From: Rhodospirillaceae bacterium
GTDB taxonomy: Bacteria; Pseudomonadota; Alphaproteobacteria; Dongiales; Dongiaceae
DNA: 64,000 nucleotides
NCBI GenBank assembly: GCA_016712715.1
Contig: JADJQM010000003.1
Coordinates: 930,001 to 994,000, forward strand
Direction of reading: 5' to 3'
Each line of letters starts with the position of its first letter. Positions within the stretch are counted from its first letter, which is position 1. Below, one piece after another: positions 20,373-29,534 of this stretch. The notes beneath the pieces were generated by a model. That model did not search any database. It saw only the letters and a list, made by a program, of their open reading frames with translations, and had not been told where the DNA came from. The position numbers were made by a program, and so were the translations under genes.

Positions 20373-21329
20373 ATGACTGATTTTGCCGTCGTGATCCCCC
20401 TTTACAACAAAGGGCCGCACATCAGCCGCGCCCTGGATTCAGTGTTACGACAGACATTTCCCCCTCGGCAGATATTTCTGATCGACGACGCTTCAACGGA
20501 TAATGGCCTGGAAATAGCTTCGCGCTATACTGATCCTCGGATACGCGTGCTCCAGCGAACAACACCAGGTCCGGGCGGCTATGCCGCCCGCAATCTCGCC
20601 ATTCTGACGGCGGACGCTGACTGGATCGCCTTTCTGGATGCCGACGATGCCTGGTTACCCGGGCATTTGGCTTCGCTTCACAAGGTAATCGTGACTGATG
20701 AACATGACGATCTCGCTTGCGTGTTCGCTGGCTACACCAACGTCTATGCCGACGGGCGGCAAGCCAGCGACCGGTTTTCCCGCCGGAGCGATAGCCAGGA
20801 CTCGGCACATTTTCATCTCGATGAACTACTGGCGATCTGGCTCGATCTCGGTGAATGCCCCATATGGACGTCGGCTTCGACTTTTCGACGCCAGGCCCTG
20901 ATAGAAAGCGGACTCTTTCCGGCCGGTCGTTGTAGCCGGGGCGGCGACAAGGATCTCTGGTTACGCGTTGCCTACAAGCACATCTGCGCATCTGCGCCGG
21001 ACAGGACGGCGATATACTACCGCGATTCGATCAACATGGTTACGCGGACCAGCTCAACGGCAGGTCGGCACTGCCTCTGCGAAACAATCGCTGCGATGCT
21101 CAATGGCGCGCCGCTCAAGAGCCGCCGCTTGTTGAAGCGGTTGTTCAATCAGGAAGTCTTCCAACATGCGATGTCGACCGCAAAGACCGACATTGTCCGA
21201 CGCAATTCCTGGCACGGTTTCCACTGGAGAACCAACCCATTGCGCTTCTTGGTTTTGACCATTCTGTCTACCAGGCCAGGCGCTTATGCGGCGCAGAGCC
21301 TCCTTAGGGCCTACACCCAATTGGCATGA
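20373..21329 (+). CDS. glycosyltransferase family 2
   Basis: An intact 318-residue GT-A glycosyltransferase. The N-terminus MTDFAVVIPLYNKGPHISRA, FLIDDASTDNG, GGYAARNLAILTADADW and AFLDADDAWLPGHL carry the nucleotide-sugar site and the DxD motif. Later, SRGGDKDLWLRVAYKH matches the acceptor/catalytic region. The ribosome site AGAGAGGGATGA lies right before the ATG. It is probably co-transcribed with the broken GT2 gene upstream. Donor and acceptor are not deducible. Confidence 0.9.
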   Translation: MTDFAVVIPLYNKGPHISRALDSVLRQTFPPRQIFLIDDASTDNGLEIASRYTDPRIRVLQRTTPGPGGYAARNLAILTADADWIAFLDADDAWLPGHLASLHKVIVTDEHDDLACVFAGYTNVYADGRQASDRFSRRSDSQDSAHFHLDELLAIWLDLGECPIWTSASTFRRQALIESGLFPAGRCSRGGDKDLWLRVAYKHICASAPDRTAIYYRDSINMVTRTSSTAGRHCLCETIAAMLNGAPLKSRRLLKRLFNQEVFQHAMSTAKTDIVRRNSWHGFHWRTNPLRFLVLTILSTRPGAYAAQSLLRAYTQLA

Positions 21330-21380
21330 GGGCTAGTCTGTATTTCCGTCAGCGAACGAAACCAATCGTTTGACCGACGC

Positions 21381-22547
21381 TCATCCCGCGCCGCCAAACG
21401 TACGGCGAAACCAGGACGGCCGCTGGCGCACATCTGTGGCACGCATTTTCTCCAACCGATGATCCTGAAAATTCCGGATGCGCGCCGGCGCGCCCTTTTC
21501 GCCGGCAACGCCCAGTGCCGCGGACCACGCGCCACCAGCTTCGAGCGGCGCGCTGTCGCTTGCCGTCTCTGCGCGGTCGAAAGATGCAGTGTGGGGCATC
21601 ACAGGATCAACCTGCGCGGCACCCGCCCCAGGGAGGTTCGCCCCAGTTGCTTCGGCCAACGCTGCGGCCTTCTGCACCATGCCGGAAATTCCAGATACAA
21701 CATCCGGGTCTTTCGGTTGGCCCACACCTGCGAAACTGGCCAGACCACTTGCCTGTCGATCACTGATCACGCGCAAGACGATATCGAGATCGACGACGCG
21801 TTTCTCGTCGGCAAAGCAATAGACAAGCGCCATATCACAGATCGAATTGATAACTCTCGGCACACCGCCAGAAAAGTATTGCACACCACCGATTGCCATG
21901 TCGCTGAAGAGAGCACCAGATGCCCCAGCAACGTTCAGCCGATGACTGATATACATCTTAGTCTCTTCGAAACTGAGTGCCTTTAGATGATAGGAGATGC
22001 TGATGCGCTGCGCGAATTGGCGCAACTCCGGACGCTTCAGCTTTTCTAGCAACTCCGGCTGCCCCACAAGGATGATCTGGAGAAGAAGATCACTGTCGGA
22101 GTTTATGTTGGATAGCAATCGCAGCTCTTCTAAAGACTCGATCGTCAGGTTTTGCGCTTCGTCGACGACCAGAACGCAGCGACGCCCCGCCGCATATTCG
22201 TTGATGAGATACTGCATCAATTCGCGATAGACATCCGATTCGCTGCCGCCAGGCGCCTGCTGCCCGAATGCCGCCAATGCCCAGGTCGCAATATTTTTCT
22301 GCGATGCATGAGTATTGGAGATAAGCCCCAGCGTGATATCGCGCCCGATGCGCCGCAGCAACGCACGGATCAGGGTCGTTTTGCCGGACCCTATCTCGCC
22401 CGTAATCGCGCAGAATCCGGCGTGGCCGGCAAGGCTGTACTCCAGCATGCTCAGTGCGGTCGAATGCTTCTTGCTCAAGAACAGAAAGGCGGGATCCGGC
22501 AGCAGGGAGAATGGCTTGTCCCTCATGCCAAAGAATTTCTGGTACAT
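21381..22547 (-). CDS. ExeA/XrtA-locus-type AAA ATPase
   Basis: A secretion-type AAA ATPase of the ExeA family that is standard in PEP-CTERM/exosortase polysaccharide loci (about 388 residues). The start at 22547 gives MYQKFFGMRDKPFSLLPDP, the usual N-terminus. Walker A is ITGEIGSGKTTLIRALL, Walker B is RRCVLVVDEAQNL, and the sensor region is QIILVGQPELLEKL. The C-terminal 130 residues are low-complexity, with no peptidoglycan-binding domain recognised. It follows the BY-kinase-like gene by about 46 bases, and both are leftward. An in-frame ATG 22 codons upstream overlaps the kinase end and is not preferred. Confidence 0.88.
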   Translation of the reverse strand: MYQKFFGMRDKPFSLLPDPAFLFLSKKHSTALSMLEYSLAGHAGFCAITGEIGSGKTTLIRALLRRIGRDITLGLISNTHASQKNIATWALAAFGQQAPGGSESDVYRELMQYLINEYAAGRRCVLVVDEAQNLTIESLEELRLLSNINSDSDLLLQIILVGQPELLEKLKRPELRQFAQRISISYHLKALSFEETKMYISHRLNVAGASGALFSDMAIGGVQYFSGGVPRVINSICDMALVYCFADEKRVVDLDIVLRVISDRQASGLASFAGVGQPKDPDVVSGISGMVQKAAALAEATGANLPGAGAAQVDPVMPHTASFDRAETASDSAPLEAGGAWSAALGVAGEKGAPARIRNFQDHRLEKMRATDVRQRPSWFRRTFGGAG

Positions 22548-22593
22548 GCCTTCGTCCCGATCCGATTTTCCCGGCGCTGTCAGCCAAGCGCTG

Positions 22594-23385
22594 CTAGGCG
22601 GCTCCGTGCGCATTCATAAGTGTTCCAAGCAGCACCTTTCCATTGAGCAGCTCGGCCGATTTTTCGATTTCCTGCCTTGTCGTCTTTCCGCTTTGCGCAA
22701 CCAGCAGAACTGCGTCGGCGTTCGGCAGGAAACCGAGCGTATCGCTCGACGACAGCAAGGGTGGAGCATCATAAATGATGATGCGATCCGCATAGCGGCT
22801 GCGCAGCTCCCGGGATAGCGCCGTCATGCGCGGGGAACTGAGGATCTCAGCAGCATCGCTGTTGGCACGCCGGGCCGGCAATATCACCAGTCGCGGGATT
22901 CGCGGGCTTACCAGACAATCCTTGAGTGTGGCCTGGTTTCGCAGATAGTCATCTATGCCGGCGCGAGGTTCGAAATTGAACTTCTTGCTGACTGACGGCG
23001 ATCGCAAGTTCAAATCAACCAGGAGAACGGTCTGGTTGACATCGAGCGCAATGGCGACGGCCAGATTTGCAGCGGTGGTGCTGGCTCCGCAACCCAGTGC
23101 CGGGCCGGTGACGACCAGGCTCGAAAATCCCCGGGCTCTCATGCGCTGCAGGACTTGCGTACGGAGAAGACCATAGACATGCGACGCCTTCTGATCGATC
23201 GAATCCGCCACAAGCCTTTGTGCCTGCGATCTTACTTGATCTGCGGCGACAACAAAGGTCTCGGTGTATTCTGGTGTGACGCCATTTACCGCTGAACTGG
23301 CATGTTCCCGGATAGGCAGGGGGATGGCGCCACCGCCGTAGCGCATTTCCTTCGCCTTGGCCAACGCTTTCTCAATCTGCTCCAT
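22594..23385 (-). CDS. CpsD/CapB-family tyrosine-kinase-like protein with degenerate P-loop
   Basis: A 263-residue cytoplasmic partner of the chain-length protein, BY-kinase family. VYGLLRTQVLQRM is the usual pre-domain helix; Walker A' is VLLVDLNLRSPS and Walker B is RIIIYDAPPLL. The Walker A loop reads TGPALGCGASTTAANLA: the invariant Lys before S/T-T is Ala (codon GCC). The C-terminus LLGTLMNAHGAA has no tyrosine cluster. By family knowledge such a protein would neither hydrolyse ATP normally nor autophosphorylate, so it may be a structural pseudokinase. The flanking frame is clean, so a frameshift does not explain the change. Confidence 0.85.
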   Translation of the reverse strand: MEQIEKALAKAKEMRYGGGAIPLPIREHASSAVNGVTPEYTETFVVAADQVRSQAQRLVADSIDQKASHVYGLLRTQVLQRMRARGFSSLVVTGPALGCGASTTAANLAVAIALDVNQTVLLVDLNLRSPSVSKKFNFEPRAGIDDYLRNQATLKDCLVSPRIPRLVILPARRANSDAAEILSSPRMTALSRELRSRYADRIIIYDAPPLLSSSDTLGFLPNADAVLLVAQSGKTTRQEIEKSAELLNGKVLLGTLMNAHGAA

Positions 23386-23635
23386 GGCAAACTCCTTCGA
23401 CCGACCACCGCCTCAATGACCTTCGGGTGGACACTTTCATATGCATTACTCAGCCCGCGAGGGGATCGTTCATTATCTTGCGCGCCGGCATGCAGTTAGT
23501 TGCGCGGCCTCGGCCGCTTGAAGACGTCAACAGGAGCACTGGAAACGGCCCATGGCTGCCGCTGAGCTCGCTGTCCTCAATTCTTCCCTCGTCTTAAGCA
23601 ACACATTTCACGCCAATATGGGTACGAAAGGAATT

Positions 23636-23660
23636 ACCCTCGGGAGAAACTCCCGAGGGT
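23636..23660 (-). terminator. hairpin terminator after the CTERM gene
   Basis: A perfect 11-bp stem (ACCCTCGGGAG / CTCCCGAGGGT) with an AAA loop, about 45 bases past the stop of the exosortase-substrate gene read leftward. The following T content is modest. The remaining gap up to the kinase start at 23385 (23386-23635) shows no gene. Confidence 0.6.
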
Positions 23661-23703
23661 TCAGATCATCAGACGGCAAGACGTCGGCGCTAGGGCGTTT
23701 ATT

Positions 23704-24234
23704 TCACGCCCGCACTTTGCGTCGACGATAAGCCGCCAATCCCATACCACCCAGGGCCGTCGCAAAGAGCAACAAGGCTGGCGGGATCGGGACTGCATTG
23801 AAGTCAATTCGGTACTCGTAGGCATTGCCCAGTGCGCCGGTGTCACCCCTGACGCGTAAAAAGTAACTGCCCGCGGCGAGATTGAGGTAGCTGAACTCGA
23901 TGCCCGTGCCGACGGGGTCGACATAGGTGCCCAGGGAGGTCGCCGGATCGACCGCATTGAACAGGTCGAGCTGGAAATTGAGTGAATTCAACGGGATTGC
24001 ATAGAAAATCGTCAAATCCGAGATGGAGCCGACGAGCGATGTCGCAAGGTCTACCAAGGAGAAGGAGATTTGATCATCGAAGTTCGTGATATTCGAGCCG
24101 AAATTGGCGACGAAACCCGACTTTGAGTCACCCGCACTGACGGTACCCAGATCGAAGCTGGATGCCGCAGCCTGCTTTTCTGCCACTCCCAGAAACAGGA
24201 ACCCCGCAATCAGTAGCGTTAACAATCGTTTCAT
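23704..24234 (-). CDS. exported VPLPA/PEP-CTERM sorting-signal protein
   Basis: A 176-residue exported protein. A signal peptide (MKRLLTLLIAGFLFLGVAEK) is followed by a mature beta-rich region. The tripartite C-terminal exosortase signal is the motif VPIPPALL, a hydrophobic helix (LFATALGGMGLAA) and a basic tail (YRRRKVRA). The motif is a variant of VPLPA, fitting the XrtD-type exosortase at 32.7-34.3 kb. It would be cleaved and possibly glycosylated at the motif and then delivered to the outer surface. The mature part (LAAGSYFLRVRGDTGALG) resembles the bacterial pre-peptidase C-like beta sandwich common in CTERM proteins. It is the only clear substrate in the window. Confidence 0.88.
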   Translation of the reverse strand: MKRLLTLLIAGFLFLGVAEKQAAASSFDLGTVSAGDSKSGFVANFGSNITNFDDQISFSLVDLATSLVGSISDLTIFYAIPLNSLNFQLDLFNAVDPATSLGTYVDPVGTGIEFSYLNLAAGSYFLRVRGDTGALGNAYEYRIDFNAVPIPPALLLFATALGGMGLAAYRRRKVRA

Positions 24235-24329
24235 TGTGTTCTCGCGCAGTTAATGTGGGCCACACGTCCAATCCCCCCCGGATCAGCCGCATTTGATGAT
24301 CTACGGCAGGTGGAGCTCTAATAGTAGGA

Positions 24330-24344
24330 TCGGAATCTACTCAG
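24330..24344 (+). promoter_or_regulatory. candidate operator copy 2 (TCGGAATCTACTCAG)
   Basis: Lies in the 322-base divergent gap between the CTERM protein (start 24234) and the TPR lipoprotein (start 24557), so it could serve both. It matches copy 1 at 14 of 15 positions. Confidence 0.55.
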
Positions 24345-24556
24345 CTTGCCGACGCTACACCTAGCAGCGCAGCACAAGCATATGCAGCAAGCCCGGCGGG
24401 CCAGCGGGGAAGTGCCCCCGACCGAAGTTCCCCGTGGGCTGGAACTTTCCTGCAAGCTTCAGCATTCAAACCCCCACATGGACCCTTCGACCAGCGATCA
24501 AGGCAGCGACGATCTTGCCCCAGCCACCGGTCTAGAAAGAAAGCCTCGGGATCAAA

Positions 24557-26977
24557 ATGCGCTACCCTCCCTTCTCGCTATTCCTGGCAGTGGCCATAAT
24601 CGTGTTTCTGGCTGCCTGCAGCTCGCCACAGGAGCGTGAAGCGGCTTACCTTGAAAACGGCAAGTCATTGATGAAGAAAGGCGAATTGGCGAAAGCTTCG
24701 CTTGAATTCCGGAACGCCTTGCAGGTCAATCCGGCCGGCATTGAAGCCAAGTATTTCATCGGCCTCATTCTCGAAGAACAAGGCAACATCCCAGCAGCGG
24801 TTTCAGCCTTTCAGGAAGTTGCCTTCGCTGACCCCACCCATCGAGACGCGTTGCTGCGGCTTGGCAAATTTGCCCTGATGGCAGCAAACCCGGACAATGC
24901 CCTTATGCGCGCCGAGAAACTGATCGAGCTTGACGGAAACCGAGCAGATGCGTTGACGATCAAGGCGGCGGCACTCCTGATGAAGGGCCAGCTGGAGCCA
25001 GCCCGGGTGGCAGCTCGCGCCGCGCTTACCAGCAAGCCGAACGATGAAGACGCGCTGATCGTCTTGGCCAGCGAAAGTGCGCGACAGGGTGATCTTGCCG
25101 CCGCCCTCAGGGTCGTCGATGGCGGCTTGAGGTCGATGCCGAGGAGCACCCAGCTACTCGGGTTCAAGCTGAAGGTCCTGCATGACCAGGGAGACATCAA
25201 ACAGGCCGACGCTGTGCTACGGCAGCTTGCCACCGTCGAGCCTGCCAATATTCGCTATATCGCCCCCCTCGCTGCGCATCTCGTCGCCGCTGGCGACCTG
25301 CCAGCCGCGCAAGCTCTCTTTCGGAACGCCATTGCGGTCAGCACCGACGCTGAGCAAATTGTCGCTGTTTATGCAGATTTTCTCCAGCAAACTGTCGAAC
25401 CACAGCAGGCGATCGATGAAACAAAGGCGCTGGCGGACAAATACCCGGAAGATCCTCGCTATCGATTTCTTCTGGCGCAGCTGTACCTGAAGCTCAATCG
25501 CTTCGACGAGGCTCGTGGACAGTTGAACAGCCTGGTCGCGACACTTTCGACGACGAGCGAGAAGCTCGATGCCAGGACGGAACTTGCACGGACAAGCCTC
25601 TTGCAAGGCGACAAAGACAGCGCACTCACTCAACTGGGCGCGATCCTCGAGGAAGACTCACACAATCACGGTGCGTTGCTGTTGCGCGCTGCCGTCCTGC
25701 TGGACGACTCCCAATTCGATGCCAGCCTCGCCGATGCCCGCGCCGTCTTGCGGGACGTGCCCAACTCGACCATCGCCCTCGCCATCCTTGGCCGCATCTA
25801 CGTCGCAGTAAATGAGAAGGAACTGGCGATTGGCACGCTACGAACTCTAGCTGCGCTGGATCGCGGCAATATCGACGCTCGGCTGCAACTGGCTGGTCTT
25901 CTCGCCACAACCTCACCCAGTGAGGCATTGCAGTATCTGGACGCCGCGATCCTGCTGGCACCAGACCGGCCCGCCTATTCCGTGCGCAAGGCGCAACTCC
26001 TCATCTACTCGAAAAAGTGGGACCAGGGTGAAGTGATCGGCCGTGCACTTCTTGCCTCTCCCGCCACCATGGCCTCAGGGCATGAGATCATTGGCGAAGC
26101 CGCCTTTGCGCGCAAGGATTTCCGGGGTGCCGTCACTGCATTCAACCTCGCCATGGATGCCGGCGGAGATTTTTCGATCATCGGACCGAAACTGATGAAC
26201 GCCTATGCCGCAATTGAGAATACCGGCCCATCTACTGCAGGGGGGCCACCTGACGACCCGGCTGCCGCTGAGGTGATGTTGAGAGAACGCATTCTGAAGA
26301 ACCCGCAGGATTCCGATGCGCTGACATTGTTGGCGTCGCGCCGTCAGGCAGGAGGAGATGTGAGGGGTGCCGAACAGCTGCTGCGCCAGGCAATCGCCAC
26401 AAATGTCAATAATCGCATGGCCTACCTGTCGCTGGCTCTCCTCCTGAAGACGGAAATGGACTACCTCGCTGCGGCGGAAGTGCTGGATGAGGCTGGCAGC
26501 CATTTTCCGAACGATCGTATCATTCAGGAAAGCGCTGCAATCGGCAACGAGCTCGCCACCCAGTATGATTCCGCCAGGGCCAGATATGTCCAGGTACTGA
26601 ATAAGTGGCCCGACAGCATGGTGGCCGCCAACAACCTTCCCGCGCTCATCGCGGACGTCTGGCCGGACGACAAAGTGGCCTTGGAGACGGCCCGCAACAG
26701 CCTGGAAAAGTATCGCAACAGCGGAAATGCCATCCTGATAGATACGCTCGGTTGGGTACATCTGCGCCTCGGCAACATCGACGAAGCGGTCTATCTTCTG
26801 GGAAAAGCTGCCGCATTGGAGACGGATGATCCCCAGATTCTCTATCACTATGCCCTGGCCCTGTCGCAAAAGGGCCTGTCGGAGAAAGCGAAGGCGACAA
26901 TCCATCAGGCGTTGCTCGACAAACCGAACTTCCGCGGGCTGGCAGAGGCTGAGGCCCTTGCCGAAACGATGCGCTGA
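24557..26977 (+). CDS. TPR-repeat lipoprotein of the exosortase/EPS system (PrsT-like)
   Basis: An 806-residue lipoprotein with about 20 tetratricopeptide repeats. The lipobox is in FLAVAIIVFLAACSSP, placing it as a periplasm-facing lipoprotein. Repeats such as GKSLMKKGELAKASLEFRNA and QVNPAGIEAKYFIGLILEEQ open the array; GNAILIDTLGWVHLRLGNID closes it. Proteins with this layout (PrsT) are found next to exosortases and polysaccharide genes in PEP-CTERM systems. It probably scaffolds the periplasmic export or sorting machinery. It converges on the Wzy gene, whose stop codon abuts its own. Confidence 0.88.
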   Translation: MRYPPFSLFLAVAIIVFLAACSSPQEREAAYLENGKSLMKKGELAKASLEFRNALQVNPAGIEAKYFIGLILEEQGNIPAAVSAFQEVAFADPTHRDALLRLGKFALMAANPDNALMRAEKLIELDGNRADALTIKAAALLMKGQLEPARVAARAALTSKPNDEDALIVLASESARQGDLAAALRVVDGGLRSMPRSTQLLGFKLKVLHDQGDIKQADAVLRQLATVEPANIRYIAPLAAHLVAAGDLPAAQALFRNAIAVSTDAEQIVAVYADFLQQTVEPQQAIDETKALADKYPEDPRYRFLLAQLYLKLNRFDEARGQLNSLVATLSTTSEKLDARTELARTSLLQGDKDSALTQLGAILEEDSHNHGALLLRAAVLLDDSQFDASLADARAVLRDVPNSTIALAILGRIYVAVNEKELAIGTLRTLAALDRGNIDARLQLAGLLATTSPSEALQYLDAAILLAPDRPAYSVRKAQLLIYSKKWDQGEVIGRALLASPATMASGHEIIGEAAFARKDFRGAVTAFNLAMDAGGDFSIIGPKLMNAYAAIENTGPSTAGGPPDDPAAAEVMLRERILKNPQDSDALTLLASRRQAGGDVRGAEQLLRQAIATNVNNRMAYLSLALLLKTEMDYLAAAEVLDEAGSHFPNDRIIQESAAIGNELATQYDSARARYVQVLNKWPDSMVAANNLPALIADVWPDDKVALETARNSLEKYRNSGNAILIDTLGWVHLRLGNIDEAVYLLGKAAALETDDPQILYHYALALSQKGLSEKAKATIHQALLDKPNFRGLAEAEALAETMR

Positions 26978-28372
26978 TCAGCGCTTGCGGTCTATCGCCA
27001 GCATGCCGCGTGAAGTCCGCATCTCCGGCACTGGCGTGATTGTCGGCATCGGTTGTGCCGTCACCGTCGTGGGAACCGGTCGCAGGTAGAAGTAAAGGGT
27101 ATAACCGCAGATAACGCCATAACGGATGTCCCCCTCCAGCATCCATTGCGGCATCGTCGCCATGTTCAGCAGGAAGAAACTGACATGCGCGGCGACAAGC
27201 TTGCCGCGCGGACCATGCTTCACCCTTAACGCCGTATACAGCATCGCCCCCCATAGGTAGAGAAGGGCGCATACACCGAAGATACCGTATTCATAAAGGG
27301 CTGACACAAGGGTGTTGTGTGCGTAAGCGACGAATACCCCGATCCAGGCATCCGGCCCGAATCCAACAAGGTGATTGAGCGTACCGCCATCCATATATGC
27401 GCTGATATAGCTGCTCCAGATATATGGTCGGCCGGAAAGAAGTCGACTTTCTTCGTAGGAGTATTCAGCCGGCCGCTTGATCAGGTCGTCCAGCGATGAC
27501 AATGCGACCGATATGTCCTGGAAGCGATCCCGCAGCAGCCATGCGACCGCCAGGAATGCTGGCAGGCTGATCAGCAACACCCCGACGGCGACAATGCTGC
27601 GTTGCTGGCGCGGGAACCGACCGATTACATCCATGTTGAACTGAATGATGGCGAGCGGCGCCAATGCCAGGATAGCTGTCCGGTAGTTCGCAAGGAGGAT
27701 GCCAACCAGGCAGATACATAGGATAGCGCCGCGCAAGATCGGTCTGATGCCCGTTGTAAAACATGCGATGACGAAGCATGTCATCAGGACGATCGAGAAC
27801 GCTGCTTCGTGGTTGTAGCCGCCAATGTAGCTGACCGATCCGTCGCTCTCGCTCGCCTTGATAACGCCGAATATGACCGAGAGAGCCTGAAGGACAAATG
27901 GCATGACGAAGGCCCAGAGCAGCAGAACCGCCATCCTGTTCTCGCCGAGATCATCCAGACCCTCATAGACCACGATCGTGATCAGACCGAGATAGCCATA
28001 CTTGACGACAACGTCTACGATGCCATGGACATCGTGGTTCGCCATGCCGCTCACCACAATGACGGCAATGAAGCAATAGACGGGCATCATCTGCTTCAGC
28101 AAGAGATGGCGCTTTTTTATCAACAAGAGCCCCACGAGAAACACGGCAGACGACCCGAGGGCGTTCCAGGACAGGCCGAGGGGCGATGCTTTGAAGGTAA
28201 TGGCATGATGCGCGTTGGCGATGTAGCGAAAGCAGAGGGCAAAGAGGGCAAACCCACCAATGACGCTGCGCGCCCGATAGAAGGGATAGATGAGCATCAA
28301 GATAACCATCAGCGTGACTGGATACAGCAGCCATGCGGGCATCGATGCGCCGAGATCCTGCGCGACGTCCAT
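26978..28372 (-). CDS. O-antigen ligase/polymerase-like membrane protein (Wzy)
   Basis: A 464-residue polytopic membrane protein with about 11-12 hydrophobic segments. The large periplasmic loop ends with SGRPYIWSSYISAYMDGGTL and NHLVGFGPDAW, then AHNTLVSALYEYGIFGV, which is the Wzy_C/WaaL signature (R in the loop and H-N in AHN). It is therefore the candidate polymerase of the locus, joining flipped repeat units. It is transcribed leftward, divergent from the acyltransferase gene across 52 bases. Confidence 0.88.
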   Translation of the reverse strand: MDVAQDLGASMPAWLLYPVTLMVILMLIYPFYRARSVIGGFALFALCFRYIANAHHAITFKASPLGLSWNALGSSAVFLVGLLLIKKRHLLLKQMMPVYCFIAVIVVSGMANHDVHGIVDVVVKYGYLGLITIVVYEGLDDLGENRMAVLLLWAFVMPFVLQALSVIFGVIKASESDGSVSYIGGYNHEAAFSIVLMTCFVIACFTTGIRPILRGAILCICLVGILLANYRTAILALAPLAIIQFNMDVIGRFPRQQRSIVAVGVLLISLPAFLAVAWLLRDRFQDISVALSSLDDLIKRPAEYSYEESRLLSGRPYIWSSYISAYMDGGTLNHLVGFGPDAWIGVFVAYAHNTLVSALYEYGIFGVCALLYLWGAMLYTALRVKHGPRGKLVAAHVSFFLLNMATMPQWMLEGDIRYGVICGYTLYFYLRPVPTTVTAQPMPTITPVPEMRTSRGMLAIDRKR

Positions 28373-28424
28373 GTCGGATACTCCCTGCCGTTCTATCTAT
28401 ACGCACTGAATGCTTGTGTGACAC

Positions 28425-29522
28425 ATGTTACCTGAGATAGGCACGAGACCGCCAAGCAAGATCCTCTATGTCGAAACCTTGCGCGGCATCGCCTGTCTGC
28501 TCCTGGTATCATACCATGTGATCGGCAATACCAGCCTGAACGGCCTGCAGCTGCCGCCGGAGCACATCTACAGCTTCCTCAATCGGATGTTCGTGGACGT
28601 GCGCATGCCGCTCTTCTCATTCATCTCGGGCTTCGTCTTCAATTGCTACGCGCGTGACTCCGCGGCACTTGGCGGCAAGATATCGAGCAAGGCGCGACGT
28701 CTTCTTCTGCCGATGATTGTCGTCGGATCGTTGCATTACTGGACTCAATATCTCGTCGTGCCGCTCGACCGGGATCATCTGTCCTATATCGAGATCTTCT
28801 TCCTGCCCTATGAACACTTCTGGTACCTGCAGGCAACCTTCGTCCTGATGGCGGTGTCCTATCTGCTGAGTTTCGCGATGAAGGGGGATGGCGTCCGGAC
28901 CATGTCTCTGCTGTGGCTACCCTGCATCATCGGCTATGTCTTCGTGACAAGGTGGTCGCCCGACGTCTTCTCCGCCTATAAGGCGCTCTATCTTGCGCCC
29001 TACTTCATCGCCGGATATCTCCTCGGCCATGCGCCAGCAGCCATCACCAGAATGGCAATATTGTCAAAATTGCCGGCCGCCCGAGCTCTGGCAGCCATTC
29101 TTCTCTTGGCGCTGTTCTCGATCGAATTCTTGCTCCTGACGGATGCGGTCACCTTCAACGAACCCACGAAGCGCGCGTTCGGCTTCCTGGTGGGATTGTC
29201 CGCCTGCGGCTCCTTCTTCCTGTGGCGGATCAAGTCTCGCGCCTTGGCCTTCATCGGCGACAAATCCTATGCCATCTTCCTGCTGCACGTCTTCTTTACC
29301 GCAGGTAGCCGCATCGTCCTGCTCAAGCTGGCGCCTGCTCTGAGTGTGGACGTCTTGTTCCTTGTCGGCGTCCTTTCCGGTGTCTTCGGCCCGATCGGCA
29401 TCTATTGGCTGGCACTTAAACATCCTGTCCCGGCACTCCTTCTGTTCGGCGTCTGGCGAAGACCGGTCCTCGGTCATGCAGACCAGCCGCCGACGCCGGC
29501 ATCCAAGCAGCCGGCAACCTGA
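28425..29522 (+). CDS. acyltransferase 3 family membrane protein
   Basis: A 365-residue acyltransferase 3 with about ten membrane segments. The N-terminus YVETLRGIACLLLVSYHVIG contains the conserved R-G and His. FVDVRMPLFSFISGFVFN, YEHFWYLQATFVLMAV and FIGDKSYAIFLLHVFFTAGS are also family motifs. It likely O-acetylates or otherwise acylates the polysaccharide. No SGNH domain is attached, unlike the one at 12-13.9 kb. It converges on the beta-helix gene. Confidence 0.9.
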   Translation: MLPEIGTRPPSKILYVETLRGIACLLLVSYHVIGNTSLNGLQLPPEHIYSFLNRMFVDVRMPLFSFISGFVFNCYARDSAALGGKISSKARRLLLPMIVVGSLHYWTQYLVVPLDRDHLSYIEIFFLPYEHFWYLQATFVLMAVSYLLSFAMKGDGVRTMSLLWLPCIIGYVFVTRWSPDVFSAYKALYLAPYFIAGYLLGHAPAAITRMAILSKLPAARALAAILLLALFSIEFLLLTDAVTFNEPTKRAFGFLVGLSACGSFFLWRIKSRALAFIGDKSYAIFLLHVFFTAGSRIVLLKLAPALSVDVLFLVGVLSGVFGPIGIYWLALKHPVPALLLFGVWRRPVLGHADQPPTPASKQPAT

Positions 29523-29534
29523 CGGCACGACACG

